Assembly (NCBI RefSeq): GCF_021390545.1
Contig: NZ_JAJUWR010000019.1
Location: 60,220 to 124,219, forward strand
DNA: 64,000 nucleotides
Origin: Algoriphagus sp. AGSA1
GTDB taxonomy: Bacteria > Bacteroidota > Bacteroidia > Cytophagales > Cyclobacteriaceae
Direction of reading: 5' to 3'
Both the position numbers and the translations under genes were made by a program. The first letter of the stretch is position 1. Each line of letters begins with the position of its first letter. The notes beneath the pieces are model-generated. The model saw nothing but the letters and a program-made list of their open reading frames with translations. It was not told where the DNA came from and searched no databases. Positions 8,792 through 17,967 of the stretch are shown in pieces.

Positions 8792-9760
8792 CTACAATTC
8801 AGCTTTAAATGCTTCGTTAAGTTTCGGCACTATCTCAAATGCATCTCCTACAATTCCATAATCAGCAGCTTTGAAGAAAGGTGCATCAGGGTCTTTATTG
8901 ATTACAACAATGCATTTTGATGAGTTGACTCCTGCAAGATGTTGAATAGCTCCTGAAATTCCTATCGCCAAGTACAAAGATGGGGCGACTTTTATTCCCG
9001 TTTGGCCTACGTGCTCATGGTGAGGCCTCCATCCCAGATCAGAAACTGGCTTGGAACAACCGGTAGCAGCTCCTAAAATAGACGCCATTTCTTCAAGCAT
9101 ACCCCAGTTTTCCGGCCCTTTCAGTCCCCTACCACCTGAAACCACTATATCTGCTTCAGGAAGTAGCACATCACCGGTAGCACGCTCAGTAGAAGTGATC
9201 TTGGATGCGAAATCCCCATCACTGATTGAAACATCAAAGCTTTCTATCTGTGCATCAGCCCCGTTTTGTTTCAGGTCGATCGCATTTTTTTTGATCGCCA
9301 GAATTTTGTTCTCAGTTGTTACAGTCGTTTCCGCAAACGCTTTGCCTGTATAAATACTTCTCTTAACAAGATATCCTCCTTCAGTCTTAGGCAGCTCTAC
9401 TACATTGGATACCAGTCCAGCTTTTAGCTTAATGGCAAGCCTAGCCGCCACAGCATCACCTAAAGATGATTTCGCCAACACCAATGTTTTAGAACCCACC
9501 TCCCCAAAAGCCTGAGCTACTGCAGATGCATGAGCTTGAATCACACCTGCGTCCAGTCGGCTGTCTGCCCCGTGAAGCACTTTAGATGCGCCTGCTTTTC
9601 CTATTGAAGCTAGTTCGGAATCATCAATAGTTCCAAGGGCAACTGCCACCACGTCTCCTTCTCCAGTCTGGGTAGCCAAAGCGCTTGCAAAAGACACTGC
9701 CTCAAGGCTGGTCTTTTTTACTTTCCCTTCAGCCTGTTCTATATATACTAAAATTGACAT
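8792..9760 (-). CDS. etfA: Electron transfer flavoprotein alpha subunit
   Basis: Alpha subunit of the heterodimeric ETF that carries electrons from acyl-CoA dehydrogenases towards ETF:quinone oxidoreductase. The N-terminal adenine-nucleotide-like domain covers about residues 1-190. The FAD-binding C-terminal domain follows with VSGGRGLKGPENW near 207-219 and the signature GQTGIKVAPSLYLAIGISGA near 253-272. The length of 322 residues is standard. It lies 35 bases downstream of etfB and directly before the BFN gene. The acyl-CoA dehydrogenases it serves are not in the window. Confidence 0.97.
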   Translation of the reverse strand: MSILVYIEQAEGKVKKTSLEAVSFASALATQTGEGDVVAVALGTIDDSELASIGKAGASKVLHGADSRLDAGVIQAHASAVAQAFGEVGSKTLVLAKSSLGDAVAARLAIKLKAGLVSNVVELPKTEGGYLVKRSIYTGKAFAETTVTTENKILAIKKNAIDLKQNGADAQIESFDVSISDGDFASKITSTERATGDVLLPEADIVVSGGRGLKGPENWGMLEEMASILGAATGCSKPVSDLGWRPHHEHVGQTGIKVAPSLYLAIGISGAIQHLAGVNSSKCIVVINKDPDAPFFKAADYGIVGDAFEIVPKLNEAFKAEL

Positions 9761-9795
9761 AATATCTTAATTTAAAATAAGTTATAGGGTTTATA

Positions 9796-10533
9796 TTAAA
9801 GAACTTTTGCCTCGTTTTTCAAAAGTCTCACCAACTCGGCCACATTATCTTTGTCCACTAGTTTGACCGCGCCTTTGGCCGGAGGAAGCTCATATTTGCT
9901 TGCCTCAGCCTGTGTTTCCTGAGAGATAGGTTCTACGACATTCAGAGGCTTGGTTCTGGCGGACATAATACCACGCATATTTGGGATTTTCCATTCAGCA
10001 ATTGGCTCCTGACAACCTGCTATCAAAGGAAGATCCGCTTCCAGGAGTTCTTTTCCGCCTTCGATTTCCCTGGCCATTTTCACGGTAGAACCCTCTATAT
10101 CAAGTTTCATCACCGGCGAAAAAGACGGTAAGCCCAACAGTTCCCCTACCATGCCATGAACCATGCCTCCGTTGAAATCAATCGACTCCCTTCCCATCAA
10201 TATCAGGTCATACCCACCTTCTTTCGCATAGTGGGCAATCTGCTGGGCTACAAAATATGAGTCCTTCGGAAAAGAATTTACCCTGATAGCATCATCCGCA
10301 CCGATAGCCAAAGCCTTTCTCAGCGTAGGATCCGAATCCGCTTCTCCTACATTCAAAACAGTTAACTTGCCGCTGGATTGATCCCTCAACTCTACAGCAC
10401 GGGCCAAGGCATAGTCATCATAAGGGCCAATAATATATTGAACTCCGGTAGAATCAAACTTGGTATTGCCGTCCGTAAACTGAATCTTTGAGGTAGTATC
10501 GGGCACGTGGGTGATACAAACAAGAATCTTCAT
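9796..10533 (-). CDS. etfB: Electron transfer flavoprotein beta subunit
   Basis: Beta subunit of ETF, which binds AMP and forms the docking surface for dehydrogenases. Recognised from the start MKILVCITHVPDTTSKI, the segment GPYDDYALARAVELRD near 37-52, and LILMGRESIDFNGGMVHGMV near 109-128 (the beta-subunit signature). The length of 245 residues fits. It is the first gene of the etfB-etfA-BFN operon. The 74-bp upstream gap holds a TAGATTAGTCTA palindrome that resembles sites at the TonB receptor promoter (see the regulatory entry). Confidence 0.97.
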   Translation of the reverse strand: MKILVCITHVPDTTSKIQFTDGNTKFDSTGVQYIIGPYDDYALARAVELRDQSSGKLTVLNVGEADSDPTLRKALAIGADDAIRVNSFPKDSYFVAQQIAHYAKEGGYDLILMGRESIDFNGGMVHGMVGELLGLPSFSPVMKLDIEGSTVKMAREIEGGKELLEADLPLIAGCQEPIAEWKIPNMRGIMSARTKPLNVVEPISQETQAEASKYELPPAKGAVKLVDKDNVAELVRLLKNEAKVL

Positions 10534-10544
10534 TGGTTTAGAAT

Positions 10545-10559
10545 TAGATTAGTCTAGAT
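10545..10559. promoter_or_regulatory. Possible operator upstream of etfB
   Basis: TAGATTAGTCTA (10545-10556) is a small palindrome. ATTAGTCTAGAT (10548-10559) matches 11 of 12 bases of ATTAGTCTAAAT at 45531-45542 in front of the TonB receptor gene. It lies 12-26 bases before the etfB start codon. Shared control is only a guess, since spacing and arms differ from the TonB sites. Confidence 0.25.
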
Positions 10560-10607
10560 TTATTTCCCGTGAAAATAACAGTAAGCACTTAATTAAAAAA
10601 ACTATTG

Positions 10608-10940
10608 ATGAGCAATCTGGACAGGATACAGATACTAAAGCAGTTTGCAGAAGAAGAGCCGGCAAATCCATTCAATTGGTATGCATTGGCGATTGAATAT
10701 CGTGAAGGGGATCAAGAAAAAGCCTGTAGTCTATTTGCCAGGCTACTCGTGGAGCACCCCACCTACCTTGCCACCTACTTTCCGGCTGCCCATCTTTATG
10801 CGGAAATGGGAAAAATAGAACCTGCAAAAGAGATTTTTGAAAATGGAATAGCGTTGGCCCGGGATCAAAAAAACATCAAAGCGTTACAGGAACTTCAAAA
10901 TGCTTATCAGAATTTTCTTTTTGAAAACGATTTGGAATAG
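10608..10940 (+). CDS. Small tetratricopeptide-repeat protein
   Basis: Soluble helical protein of 110 residues with about two TPR-like units: ANPFNWYALAIEYREGDQEKACSLFARLL (cited by its ends, about 18-47) and YLATYFPAAHLYAEMGKIEPA (about 52-72) with the usual W/Y, G and A spacing. Such proteins are adaptors and no partner is evident. I use the ATG at 10608; a TTG immediately before it would add one residue. It is divergent from etfB, with 74 bases between them. Confidence 0.75.
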   Translation: MSNLDRIQILKQFAEEEPANPFNWYALAIEYREGDQEKACSLFARLLVEHPTYLATYFPAAHLYAEMGKIEPAKEIFENGIALARDQKNIKALQELQNAYQNFLFENDLE

Positions 10941-11109
10941 AGTATTCTTCTTCTCTATTAGGGAGATTTATAAATCTGGAATTCACAAACTACTAAGAAT
11001 ATAGATTGAAAAATCTACGGGTATCCGCAGCTTTTTGCGCATAAATCTACGGGAACCAATTATCTTGAAGTTTCTAATCTCCATTTAATTTATTAAACAC
11101 AATGCTTCA

Positions 11110-11595
11110 ATGATCACCCAACAAGAAATGCTGGCACATTTTATCCCTATTCTCGAGAAAAGTGGCAAGCGATACAAAAAGAAAAGTATGATCCGGGCAA
11201 AAAAAGCCCAGGCAGGTCAACTAGTGGTGACAAAGACCTCAGATGGGCAGGAAACCCAAAATACCGCAGAAAAAGGTGATTGGTTGGTAGAAAATCAAAC
11301 AAGCAGCAATGAGCTCTATCTGGTAAAGGCGGAGACATTTCAAAAGAAATATACACTTGTCCAATCTCTGGAGAAAGGCTGGGGCTGTTATCAGCCTAAA
11401 GGTGAAACAACCGGTATAATAGTCACCGATGCACATCTGGAAGCCTTAGGAGCTACCAAAGTTCTGGAATTTCAAGCACCCTGGAGAGACACGATGATTG
11501 TCAAAAGCGGAGATATGCTGGTAGTTCCACCGGAGAAAAATGAAATTTACAGAATTGCCAAAAAGGAATTTGGAGAGACTTACGTGGCGATCTAA
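11110..11595 (+). CDS. Conserved hypothetical protein, possibly PGDYG-like
   Basis: Soluble protein of 161 residues. The segment RAKKAQAGQLVVTKTSDGQE is followed by NTAEKGDWLVEN (about 52-63), which resembles the GDW/GDY core of the small PGDYG family. A second half, GDMLVVPPEKNEIYRIAKKEF, looks like a related beta-rich repeat. I do not know its function. Its TAA stop overlaps by four bases with the stop of the convergent oxidoreductase gene. The 169-bp gap upstream contains a short direct repeat, AAATCTACGGG, twice. Confidence 0.6.
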   Translation: MITQQEMLAHFIPILEKSGKRYKKKSMIRAKKAQAGQLVVTKTSDGQETQNTAEKGDWLVENQTSSNELYLVKAETFQKKYTLVQSLEKGWGCYQPKGETTGIIVTDAHLEALGATKVLEFQAPWRDTMIVKSGDMLVVPPEKNEIYRIAKKEFGETYVAI

Positions 11596-12590
11596 GGAAC
11601 CAGTACAATTTTCCCCATTTGCTTACCATCCCGCATCTTATCAAAGGCTTCCACGGCTTGTTCAAAAGGGAAAACTTGATCGATGATCGGTTTTATCCTA
11701 TGCTCTCGCACAAGTGAAACCATACCCTCAAAATCCTGATCAGAACCCATCGTTGTTCCCATGATTTTCAGTTGATTCCAAAAGATTTTCCTTGCTTCCA
11801 GCTTACTCGGGTTGCCCAAGGTAGCTCCATAAAATACGATTTTACCACCAGGTCTAGTCACTTGTATCAGTTGATTCAAGGTATCTCCCACTGCTCCGTC
11901 TATGATCAAATCAAATCCTGCAATTTCCTCGGTAGCTACGGATCCCCAGTTGTCATTTTTATAATTATAAGTATTGGCAACACCCAGTTCTTTAGCCTTT
12001 TTCAGTTTTTCATCACTGCTGCTGCTTGTGGATACTCTCGCACCTAATGCAAGCCCAAACTGAACCGCAAACTGAGCCACCCCTCCACCGAAACCTGTCA
12101 CCAAAAGATTCTCTCCTGGCTGAATATTTCCCTGATAAGTGACCGCACGGAATGCCGTCAGACCTGCAAGTGGCAGCGCAGCAGCCTGTTCCCATTTAAG
12201 ATGCGAAGGCTTTGGATATAGTCTGTCAGCTGGAACGATTACCGTCTCTGCAAAAGTCCCATTTTTGGGCATGCCCAAAATCTCAAAAGAAGTGCTTTGC
12301 ACTCTTTGATTTTCTCCCCAATTTATTGCTGGATTGATTATCACCTCTTTTTGAAGCCAATCCTTAGTCACACCCTCTCCCACTTCCGTCACTATCCCTG
12401 CACCATCCGAACCGAGAATTACTCCGTCCTGAATATTGGGATAAAGTCCTTGACGACACCATTCATCCCGATGATTCAAGGCTGCAGCCCTTATCAAAAC
12501 CCGGACCTCCCCTTTATCCAAAGCCCGGTCTTGAACTTGGGTCAAAGAAAGTTTGGAAGTTTTTGATCGATCGAGTGTGATTGCTTTCAT
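11592..12590 (-). CDS. Medium-chain dehydrogenase/quinone-oxidoreductase family protein
   Basis: NAD(P)H-dependent zinc-type alcohol dehydrogenase/quinone reductase fold. The N-terminal GroES-like domain includes LNHRDEWCRQGLYP near 38-51 and GSDGAGIVTEVGEGV near 60-74. The Rossmann motif GFGGGVAQFAVQFG is near residues 165-178. The length of 332 residues is normal. The structural zinc cysteine cluster is not visible, so it is closer to the quinone reductase branch. Substrate cannot be told. It lies 12 bases downstream of dnaB on the same strand and may be read through from it. Confidence 0.88.
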   Translation of the reverse strand: MKAITLDRSKTSKLSLTQVQDRALDKGEVRVLIRAAALNHRDEWCRQGLYPNIQDGVILGSDGAGIVTEVGEGVTKDWLQKEVIINPAINWGENQRVQSTSFEILGMPKNGTFAETVIVPADRLYPKPSHLKWEQAAALPLAGLTAFRAVTYQGNIQPGENLLVTGFGGGVAQFAVQFGLALGARVSTSSSSDEKLKKAKELGVANTYNYKNDNWGSVATEEIAGFDLIIDGAVGDTLNQLIQVTRPGGKIVFYGATLGNPSKLEARKIFWNQLKIMGTTMGSDQDFEGMVSLVREHRIKPIIDQVFPFEQAVEAFDKMRDGKQMGKIVLVP

Positions 12591-12602
12591 AGTATGGTAG
12601 AA

Positions 12603-14183
12603 TTAGAATACATCTTCAGAGTTGTTTCTGTTCAATAAATCCTCTCCATCATCACTGTTGGCCTTACTTTGAAGTTTAATAGTATTTCCCGAATCAAACT
12701 CTGAAACTCCACTTGATTGAGCGGCAAAAGTAGGACGGTACACTGCATTACCACCCTGTGGATCCATCATGTTTCCGAAACCATCCAAATCCTGAAACTT
12801 AGTATATCTACCTATGAAGCGAAGCCTTACCGTGTCCAATGAACCATTTCTATGCTTTGCAATGATTACTTCCCCCACACCTTGTGTAGAATTACCATCC
12901 TCATCTTCGGTAATCCCATAGTATTCAGGGCGGTAAAGGAACATAACCATATCAGCATCTTGCTCGATGGCTCCTGATTCCCTCAAATCCGAAAGTTGTG
13001 GCCGCTTATCCCCACCTCTGGTCTCCACCGCTCTGGAAAGCTGGGAAAGAGCAATGACAGGGACTTCCAACTCCTTTGCTATTTTCTTCAAAGCTCTGGA
13101 AATACTCGCGATTTCCTGTTCACGGTTTCCCCCACCTCCACTTTTAGAGTCTCCCGACATCAGCTGCAGGTAATCGATTACGATCATCTGAATGTCGTGC
13201 TGTGCTTTCAGTTTTCTACATTTGGCCCTTAGTTCCAGAATAGATAGTGCCGGGGTGTCATCTACGAAAAGAGGTGCTTTGGAGAGTTTGGCGGTTTTGT
13301 GTACCAGCTGGGCCCATTCATGCTCTGCCAGTGTCCCTTTTTTGATTTTCTCGGAATCCAACTCTGCTTCCGAGGAAATCAGACGGTTCACCAACTGCAC
13401 CGAGGACATTTCCAATGAGAAAATAGCTACCGGCCTGGAATGATCAACTGCCGCATTTCTCAGCACTGAAAGTACGAAGGCTGTTTTCCCCATTGCAGGA
13501 CGGGCAGCTATAATTACCAGATCTGACTTTTGCCATCCCGAAGTAACCCTATCCAATGCCGTCAACCCTGAAGGAACTCCTGTGAGTCCGTCTTTTTGTC
13601 CCTTTCTCGCTTCCAGTTCAATGATCGCCTCACGCATGATGGACTTCATGTCAGAGTAGTTTTTACGGATGTTTTTTTCTGATATCTCAAAGAGATTCTG
13701 CTCCATTTTATCCAATAACTCAAAGACATCGGTAGTCTCCTCGTAAGCGTCTTTTTGGATATCCGAGGCTATCCTGATCATCTCCCTCTTGATGGATTGC
13801 TCCGTGATAATTCGGGCGTGGTATTCTATATTGGCAGCAGAAGCTACTTTGGAGGTGAGTTCGGTCACATAGAAAGCCCCTCCGGCAATTTCCAGGTTTC
13901 CGCTTCTGCGAAGCTGGGAAGTGACCGTAAGCAAATCTATAGGTTGGCTTTCTGTAAATAAGTCAAGGATAGCCTGAAAAATCACCTGGTGGGAATCCTT
14001 GTAAAAACTTTCCACCTTCAGAATATCGATTACATTGGTCAGCGCATCCTTCTCCAGCATCAGGGCACCAAGCACAGCTTCCTCAAGATCAATAGCTTGA
14101 GGAGGAACTTTTCCTAGTATATTGGAATTTTGGTGATTAGGTTTACTTCTGGTGATGCGGGGATTGCTACTTTTTTCAGACAT
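12603..14183 (-). CDS. dnaB: Replicative DNA helicase DnaB
   Basis: Hexameric 5'-3' helicase of the replication fork. The N-terminal primase-interacting domain covers about residues 25-135. The Walker A motif ARPAMGKT is at 227-234, the Walker B region MIVIDYLQLM near 330, and SQLSRAVETRGGDKRPQLSDLRESG follows (cited by its ends). There is no intein. I chose the ATG at 14181-14183 (MSEKSSNPRI). An upstream TTG at 14258 would add 25 unlikely residues rich in Cys and Asn. From this start the protein has 526 residues, usual for Bacteroidota. A TACATTTG (-7-like) sequence lies only four bases before this ATG. Divergent from the Mpl-like gene. Confidence 0.97.
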   Translation of the reverse strand: MSEKSSNPRITRSKPNHQNSNILGKVPPQAIDLEEAVLGALMLEKDALTNVIDILKVESFYKDSHQVIFQAILDLFTESQPIDLLTVTSQLRRSGNLEIAGGAFYVTELTSKVASAANIEYHARIITEQSIKREMIRIASDIQKDAYEETTDVFELLDKMEQNLFEISEKNIRKNYSDMKSIMREAIIELEARKGQKDGLTGVPSGLTALDRVTSGWQKSDLVIIAARPAMGKTAFVLSVLRNAAVDHSRPVAIFSLEMSSVQLVNRLISSEAELDSEKIKKGTLAEHEWAQLVHKTAKLSKAPLFVDDTPALSILELRAKCRKLKAQHDIQMIVIDYLQLMSGDSKSGGGGNREQEIASISRALKKIAKELEVPVIALSQLSRAVETRGGDKRPQLSDLRESGAIEQDADMVMFLYRPEYYGITEDEDGNSTQGVGEVIIAKHRNGSLDTVRLRFIGRYTKFQDLDGFGNMMDPQGGNAVYRPTFAAQSSGVSEFDSGNTIKLQSKANSDDGEDLLNRNNSEDVF

Positions 14184-14386
14184 AGAACAAATGTATTGGG
14201 AATATGGCAAGAGTTTTAAACAATTTTTGCCTAAGTTATCAACATTGCAAAACCTCAATAATCACGCCTTGGCACCCTAATCTGCGTTCAATTTTGAAAA
14301 TCTTTTGAATTAGACAAGTCATCCCCCTCAGCAGCCAATTATTATTTTTAAGTTTGGAGTAGAATACCTACCCCTTAATCAATTCA

Positions 14387-15742
14387 ATGAACAACTATCA
14401 CTTTATAGCAATCGGTGGAGCTGTAATGCATAATTTAGCCTTGGCGCTGGTAGAAAAAGGCTATCAGGTAACCGGTTCGGATGACGAAATCTATGAGCCT
14501 TCCAGGACCAGGCTGGAAAAAGCCGGGATTTTGCCCGCAGAATACGGCTGGTTTCCGGATAAAATAACCAATGATCTGGATGGCATAATCTTAGGAATGC
14601 ATGCGAGAATAGATAATCCTGAACTTGTAAAAGCCCAGCAGCTAGGCATACCTTTATATTCTTTTCCTGAATTTATTTTCAATCAAAGCCAAAATAAAAA
14701 GCGGGTGATCGTGGCAGGCTCACACGGCAAGACCTCCATCACTTCTATCATATTACATGTGCTGAAAGACCAACAGGTCGATTTTGATTATTTGGTAGGC
14801 GCTCAGATTGAAGGTTTTGACCTGATGGTGAAGCTCTCTGATGCTCCAGTAATTATTATTGAAGGGGACGAATATCTGACTTCTCCATTGGATAGAACGC
14901 CAAAATTCTTCCACTATAAGCACGATATTGCCTTGGTAAGCGGAATCGCATGGGATCATTATAATGTGTTTCCGGATTTTGAAGAATACAAGGAACAGTT
15001 TCGGCAATTGATGAACCTGACTCCTGATTCGGGTGAATTGATTTACTGTGAGGCCGATCCTTTAGTGAAAGACGCAGCGGAAAAAAGTAAAATCAAAGCA
15101 GCAAAAACTGCCTACAAAGCGCATCCTGCTATCATAAAAGACGGAAAGACTTTTTTGGAAACGGAAGAAGGCTTAATCCCGATTTTTATTTTCGGGGAGC
15201 ACAACCTGCAAAATCTCCAAGGAGCCATGGATATTTGTCTGTCCTTGGGATTGTCCAAGCAGCAATTTTACGAAAGCATCCAAACGTTCAAAGGAGCAGC
15301 AAAACGTCAAGAGCTTTTGGTTCAAACTGAAAACTCCGCCCTTTTCAGAGACTTCGCACATGCCCCGTCCAAATTAAAAGCCACTGTCTTAGCAGTGAAA
15401 AACCAATTTCCCCATAGAAAACTGATCGCAGTGCAGGAACTACATACCTATTCCTCACTGAATAAGGAATTTTTGCCTAATTATGCAAAGTCAATGGAGG
15501 CTGCTGATCAGGCAATCGTGTACCTTGATCCACATGCGGCAGCATTGAAAAAACTGGAACTGATGGATGAGGAAACCTTACGCGATGGATTTCAAAGACC
15601 GGATCTTAAATTATTTACTGATAGTAATGACCTGAAGGAATACCTTCTAGCACAAGATTATAAAAATTCCAACCTACTTTTGATGAGCTCCGGATCCTAC
15701 GATAAAATGGATCTTGAGCCTGTAAAAGCTAAATTCAAATAA
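14387..15742 (+). CDS. mpl: Mur ligase family protein, Mpl-like (peptidoglycan recycling)
   Basis: ATP-dependent amide ligase of the MurC/Mpl type. Mpl joins L-Ala-gamma-D-Glu-mDAP to UDP-MurNAc when cell wall peptides are recycled. The N-terminal domain has HFIAIGGAVMHNLALALVEKG (about 5-25), matching the Mpl pattern GIxGxxM. The ATP loop AGSHGKTSIT is at 110-119, and HYNVFPDFEEYKEQF lies near 192-206. The protein has 451 residues, close to E. coli Mpl. MurC proper is possible but the opening motif argues for Mpl. The exonuclease gene follows after two bases, so they form an operon. Confidence 0.85.
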   Translation: MNNYHFIAIGGAVMHNLALALVEKGYQVTGSDDEIYEPSRTRLEKAGILPAEYGWFPDKITNDLDGIILGMHARIDNPELVKAQQLGIPLYSFPEFIFNQSQNKKRVIVAGSHGKTSITSIILHVLKDQQVDFDYLVGAQIEGFDLMVKLSDAPVIIIEGDEYLTSPLDRTPKFFHYKHDIALVSGIAWDHYNVFPDFEEYKEQFRQLMNLTPDSGELIYCEADPLVKDAAEKSKIKAAKTAYKAHPAIIKDGKTFLETEEGLIPIFIFGEHNLQNLQGAMDICLSLGLSKQQFYESIQTFKGAAKRQELLVQTENSALFRDFAHAPSKLKATVLAVKNQFPHRKLIAVQELHTYSSLNKEFLPNYAKSMEAADQAIVYLDPHAAALKKLELMDEETLRDGFQRPDLKLFTDSNDLKEYLLAQDYKNSNLLLMSSGSYDKMDLEPVKAKFK

Positions 15743-15744
15743 CC

Positions 15745-16548
15745 ATGAAGTTAAACTTGAAAAATCCCATTGCATTTTTTGATCTGGAAGCTACGGGAGT
15801 CAATATTTCCACAGATAGAATAGTGGAGATTTCCATAGTCAAAGTAAAACCTGATGGAGGACAGGAAATCTATACCCGAAGAATCAACCCCACCATCCCT
15901 ATTCCCCTGGAATCATCTTTGATTCACGGCATTTACGACAAGGACATCAGAGAAGAAAAAACGTTTAAGGAACTGGCAAAAGAAATTTTCCAGTTTATCG
16001 GCCAAGCTGATTTGGCAGGCTTCAATGTACTCAAATATGATATTCCCTTATTGGTTGAGGAATTTCTCCGGGCTGGGATAGAATTTGACTTGGATAAGCG
16101 TAATCTACTGGATGCCCAGAAAATCTTTTTCATGATGGAGAAAAGAAACCTAACCGCAGCATACAAGTTTTATTGTGGCCAAAATCTGGAGAATGCCCAT
16201 AGCGCAGAAGCAGACACCCTAGCTACTTTAGATGTCTTTAGAGCACAGGTAGAACGCTATCAAGGGGAGGAAATGGAAGATCTTCAGGGGAATAAAATCG
16301 GAGTGTTCGAAAATGATATGAAGAAACTCCACGAGCTGCTCAATGAGAAAATGGTTGACCTCGCAGGGAGATTTGTATTCAACAACGATGGAGAAGAAGT
16401 GTTCAACTTCGGAAAGCAAAAAGGCAAGCCAGTGACCCAGGTACTAAAAGAGGAACCTGGCTACTACGACTGGATGATGCGGGGCGATTTCCCGCTGGAC
16501 ACCAAAAGGAAACTTACACAGATTAAACTCAGAGGCTTTAACATGTAA
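15745..16548 (+). CDS. DnaQ-like 3'-5' exonuclease with DUF3820-like C-terminus
   Basis: DEDDh-type exonuclease. The first metal site is FFDLEATG (D13, E15). HGIYDKDI lies near 53-60, GFNVLKYDIPLLVEEF near 91-106, and the final H..AEADTLATLDVF near 152-166. The last 45 residues, with FNFGKQKGKPVTQVLKEEPG, match a DUF3820-type domain often found after DnaQ-like nucleases. The protein has 267 residues. It begins two bases after the Mur ligase stop, so translation is likely coupled. Its role in repair or RNA processing is not shown by the sequence. Confidence 0.9.
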   Translation: MKLNLKNPIAFFDLEATGVNISTDRIVEISIVKVKPDGGQEIYTRRINPTIPIPLESSLIHGIYDKDIREEKTFKELAKEIFQFIGQADLAGFNVLKYDIPLLVEEFLRAGIEFDLDKRNLLDAQKIFFMMEKRNLTAAYKFYCGQNLENAHSAEADTLATLDVFRAQVERYQGEEMEDLQGNKIGVFENDMKKLHELLNEKMVDLAGRFVFNNDGEEVFNFGKQKGKPVTQVLKEEPGYYDWMMRGDFPLDTKRKLTQIKLRGFNM

Positions 16549-16550
16549 CA

Positions 16551-16579
16551 AAAAAACCGGAGGTAGCTCCGGTCTTTTT
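16551..16579. terminator. Bidirectional terminator after mpl/exonuclease operon
   Basis: ACCGGAG (16556-16562) pairs with CTCCGGT (16567-16573) around a GTAG loop, with an A run before and a T run after. It lies between convergent stop codons, so it can serve both genes. Confidence 0.85.
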
Positions 16580-16585
16580 GTTTGA

Positions 16586-17377
16586 TCACTCTTTGTAATA
16601 AGCCAACGCGGCTGGCATGAGCTCATTCAACTTATTAATCCTGGTTTGGGATGCGGGGTGGGTAGAGAGGAACTCTGGTGGAGCGGCACCGCCTTCCTTC
16701 TCCAGCATTCTCTCCCAAAAGAGCGGAGCTTCCCGGGGATCATACCCGGCAATGGCCATAAAGGTCAACCCTAATTCATCTGCTTCCAACTCGTGTTTTC
16801 TCGAAAATTTCAACATTCCCAACTCTCCGCCAATCCCTACTGATTGAAGGAAAATAGCCTGGGTCATGGTTGGGTTTTGTCCTATAGCCGTGGACAAGAC
16901 TCCCACCCCAAGTTCCTTCACCATTCCATTGGACATACGTTCAGCCGAGTGAGAGGCAACAGCATGGGCGATCTCATGCCCCATCACCACGGCAATACCT
17001 GTTTCAGTCTGGGTCAACGGCATAATACCCGTATAGAAAGCTACTTTGCCACCAGGCATACACCAAGCGTTCACTTGGTCGCTTTCTATCAGATTAAACT
17101 CCCACGAGAAGGATTTGGCCAGATCTTGATAACCTTTAGAAACTAAATAACTTTCAACAGCCTCCGCCATACGTTTCCCCACCTTGACGACTTTTTGCCC
17201 GTCTGCTGTGTTGGTTACTACTTTTTCTTTCTTTATCACCTCACTATATTGCTCATTGACCAAAGGTTGAATCTCCTCGTTGGACACTAGGGCAAGTTGA
17301 TTTCTGCCTGTAAGCGGAACTTTGGCACAGGAATAAACAATCAATCCTGCACAAAATAAAAATGCTGTTTTTTTCAT
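16586..17377 (-). CDS. M48-family zinc metallopeptidase, lipoprotein
   Basis: Periplasmic or outer-membrane-attached zinc protease of the M48/LoiP-BepA type. The signal peptide ends in a lipobox with C17 (LIVYSCAK). The zinc motif HEIAH is at 134-138, and the third ligand is in KHELEADELGL near 185-195. Relatives degrade misfolded outer-membrane proteins; this role is inferred. I take the ATG at 17375-17377, because it starts directly with MKKTAFLFCAGLIV; an upstream ATG at 17407 adds ten residues. From this start the length is 263 residues. Confidence 0.9.
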   Translation of the reverse strand: MKKTAFLFCAGLIVYSCAKVPLTGRNQLALVSNEEIQPLVNEQYSEVIKKEKVVTNTADGQKVVKVGKRMAEAVESYLVSKGYQDLAKSFSWEFNLIESDQVNAWCMPGGKVAFYTGIMPLTQTETGIAVVMGHEIAHAVASHSAERMSNGMVKELGVGVLSTAIGQNPTMTQAIFLQSVGIGGELGMLKFSRKHELEADELGLTFMAIAGYDPREAPLFWERMLEKEGGAAPPEFLSTHPASQTRINKLNELMPAALAYYKE

Positions 17378-17460
17378 AAGGCTTGTTTTTATACTTAATG
17401 GGTTCAATTTAAATACCAGAAAGCAATTTTTAGTATTTTAAGAATTATAAAATCAGAAAT

Positions 17461-17967
17461 ATGGATCAGCATGAAACCCAAACCACTTTAAAATCAGGAG
17501 CCTTAGCCTATCAAAAAAAAATGCGCAACCCATTTTATTTTTGGTTTGGCATGCTCATTAAGCTTCCTTCCGCGGTTTTTTGGGGGCTTCGTCTGAAAGC
17601 CTTAGATGCTGAAAAATGCGTGGTAACCCTACCCTACAGCTGGAGAACGCAAAACCCATTCAAGTCTATTTACTTTGCCGCTATGGCCGGGGCAGGAGAA
17701 CTCAGCACAGGGGCGCTTTGCCAGTTAGTTATAAGTGATATTGGGAAATTCTCAATGTTGGTGGTGGATTTCCGTGCGGAATATTTCAAAAAAGCCAATC
17801 AGTCCATCAACTTTACTTGTGTACAAGGCCAAGAACTTTTCCAACTGCTACGGTCTATCCCTGTGGGCGAAACCGGAAAGCTGACGATGGTTTCCACCGG
17901 AAGAAACCGCCAAGAGGAAGAAGTGGCTCGGTTATATGTGACCTGGTCTTTTAAAAGAAAAGCCTAA
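17461..17967 (+). CDS. DUF4442 domain protein, hotdog-fold thioesterase-like
   Basis: Protein of 168 residues matching the DUF4442 type of hotdog protein: NPFKSIYFAAMAGAGELSTG (about 62-81) corresponds to the central helix and loop where acyl-CoA thioesterases bind substrate, and KLTMVSTGRNRQEEEVARLYV lies near the end. Substrate unknown. The ATG at 17461 follows an AT-rich leader. It is divergent from the M48 gene. Its stop overlaps by four bases with the stop of the next, convergent gene. Confidence 0.78.
   Translation: MDQHETQTTLKSGALAYQKKMRNPFYFWFGMLIKLPSAVFWGLRLKALDAEKCVVTLPYSWRTQNPFKSIYFAAMAGAGELSTGALCQLVISDIGKFSMLVVDFRAEYFKKANQSINFTCVQGQELFQLLRSIPVGETGKLTMVSTGRNRQEEEVARLYVTWSFKRKA

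Noticed and set aside
14188..14195. TACATTTG four bases before the dnaB start as a promoter for a leaderless message
   Set aside because: It matches the -7 consensus, but no TTG lies at the right distance upstream, so it is noted only in the dnaB entry.
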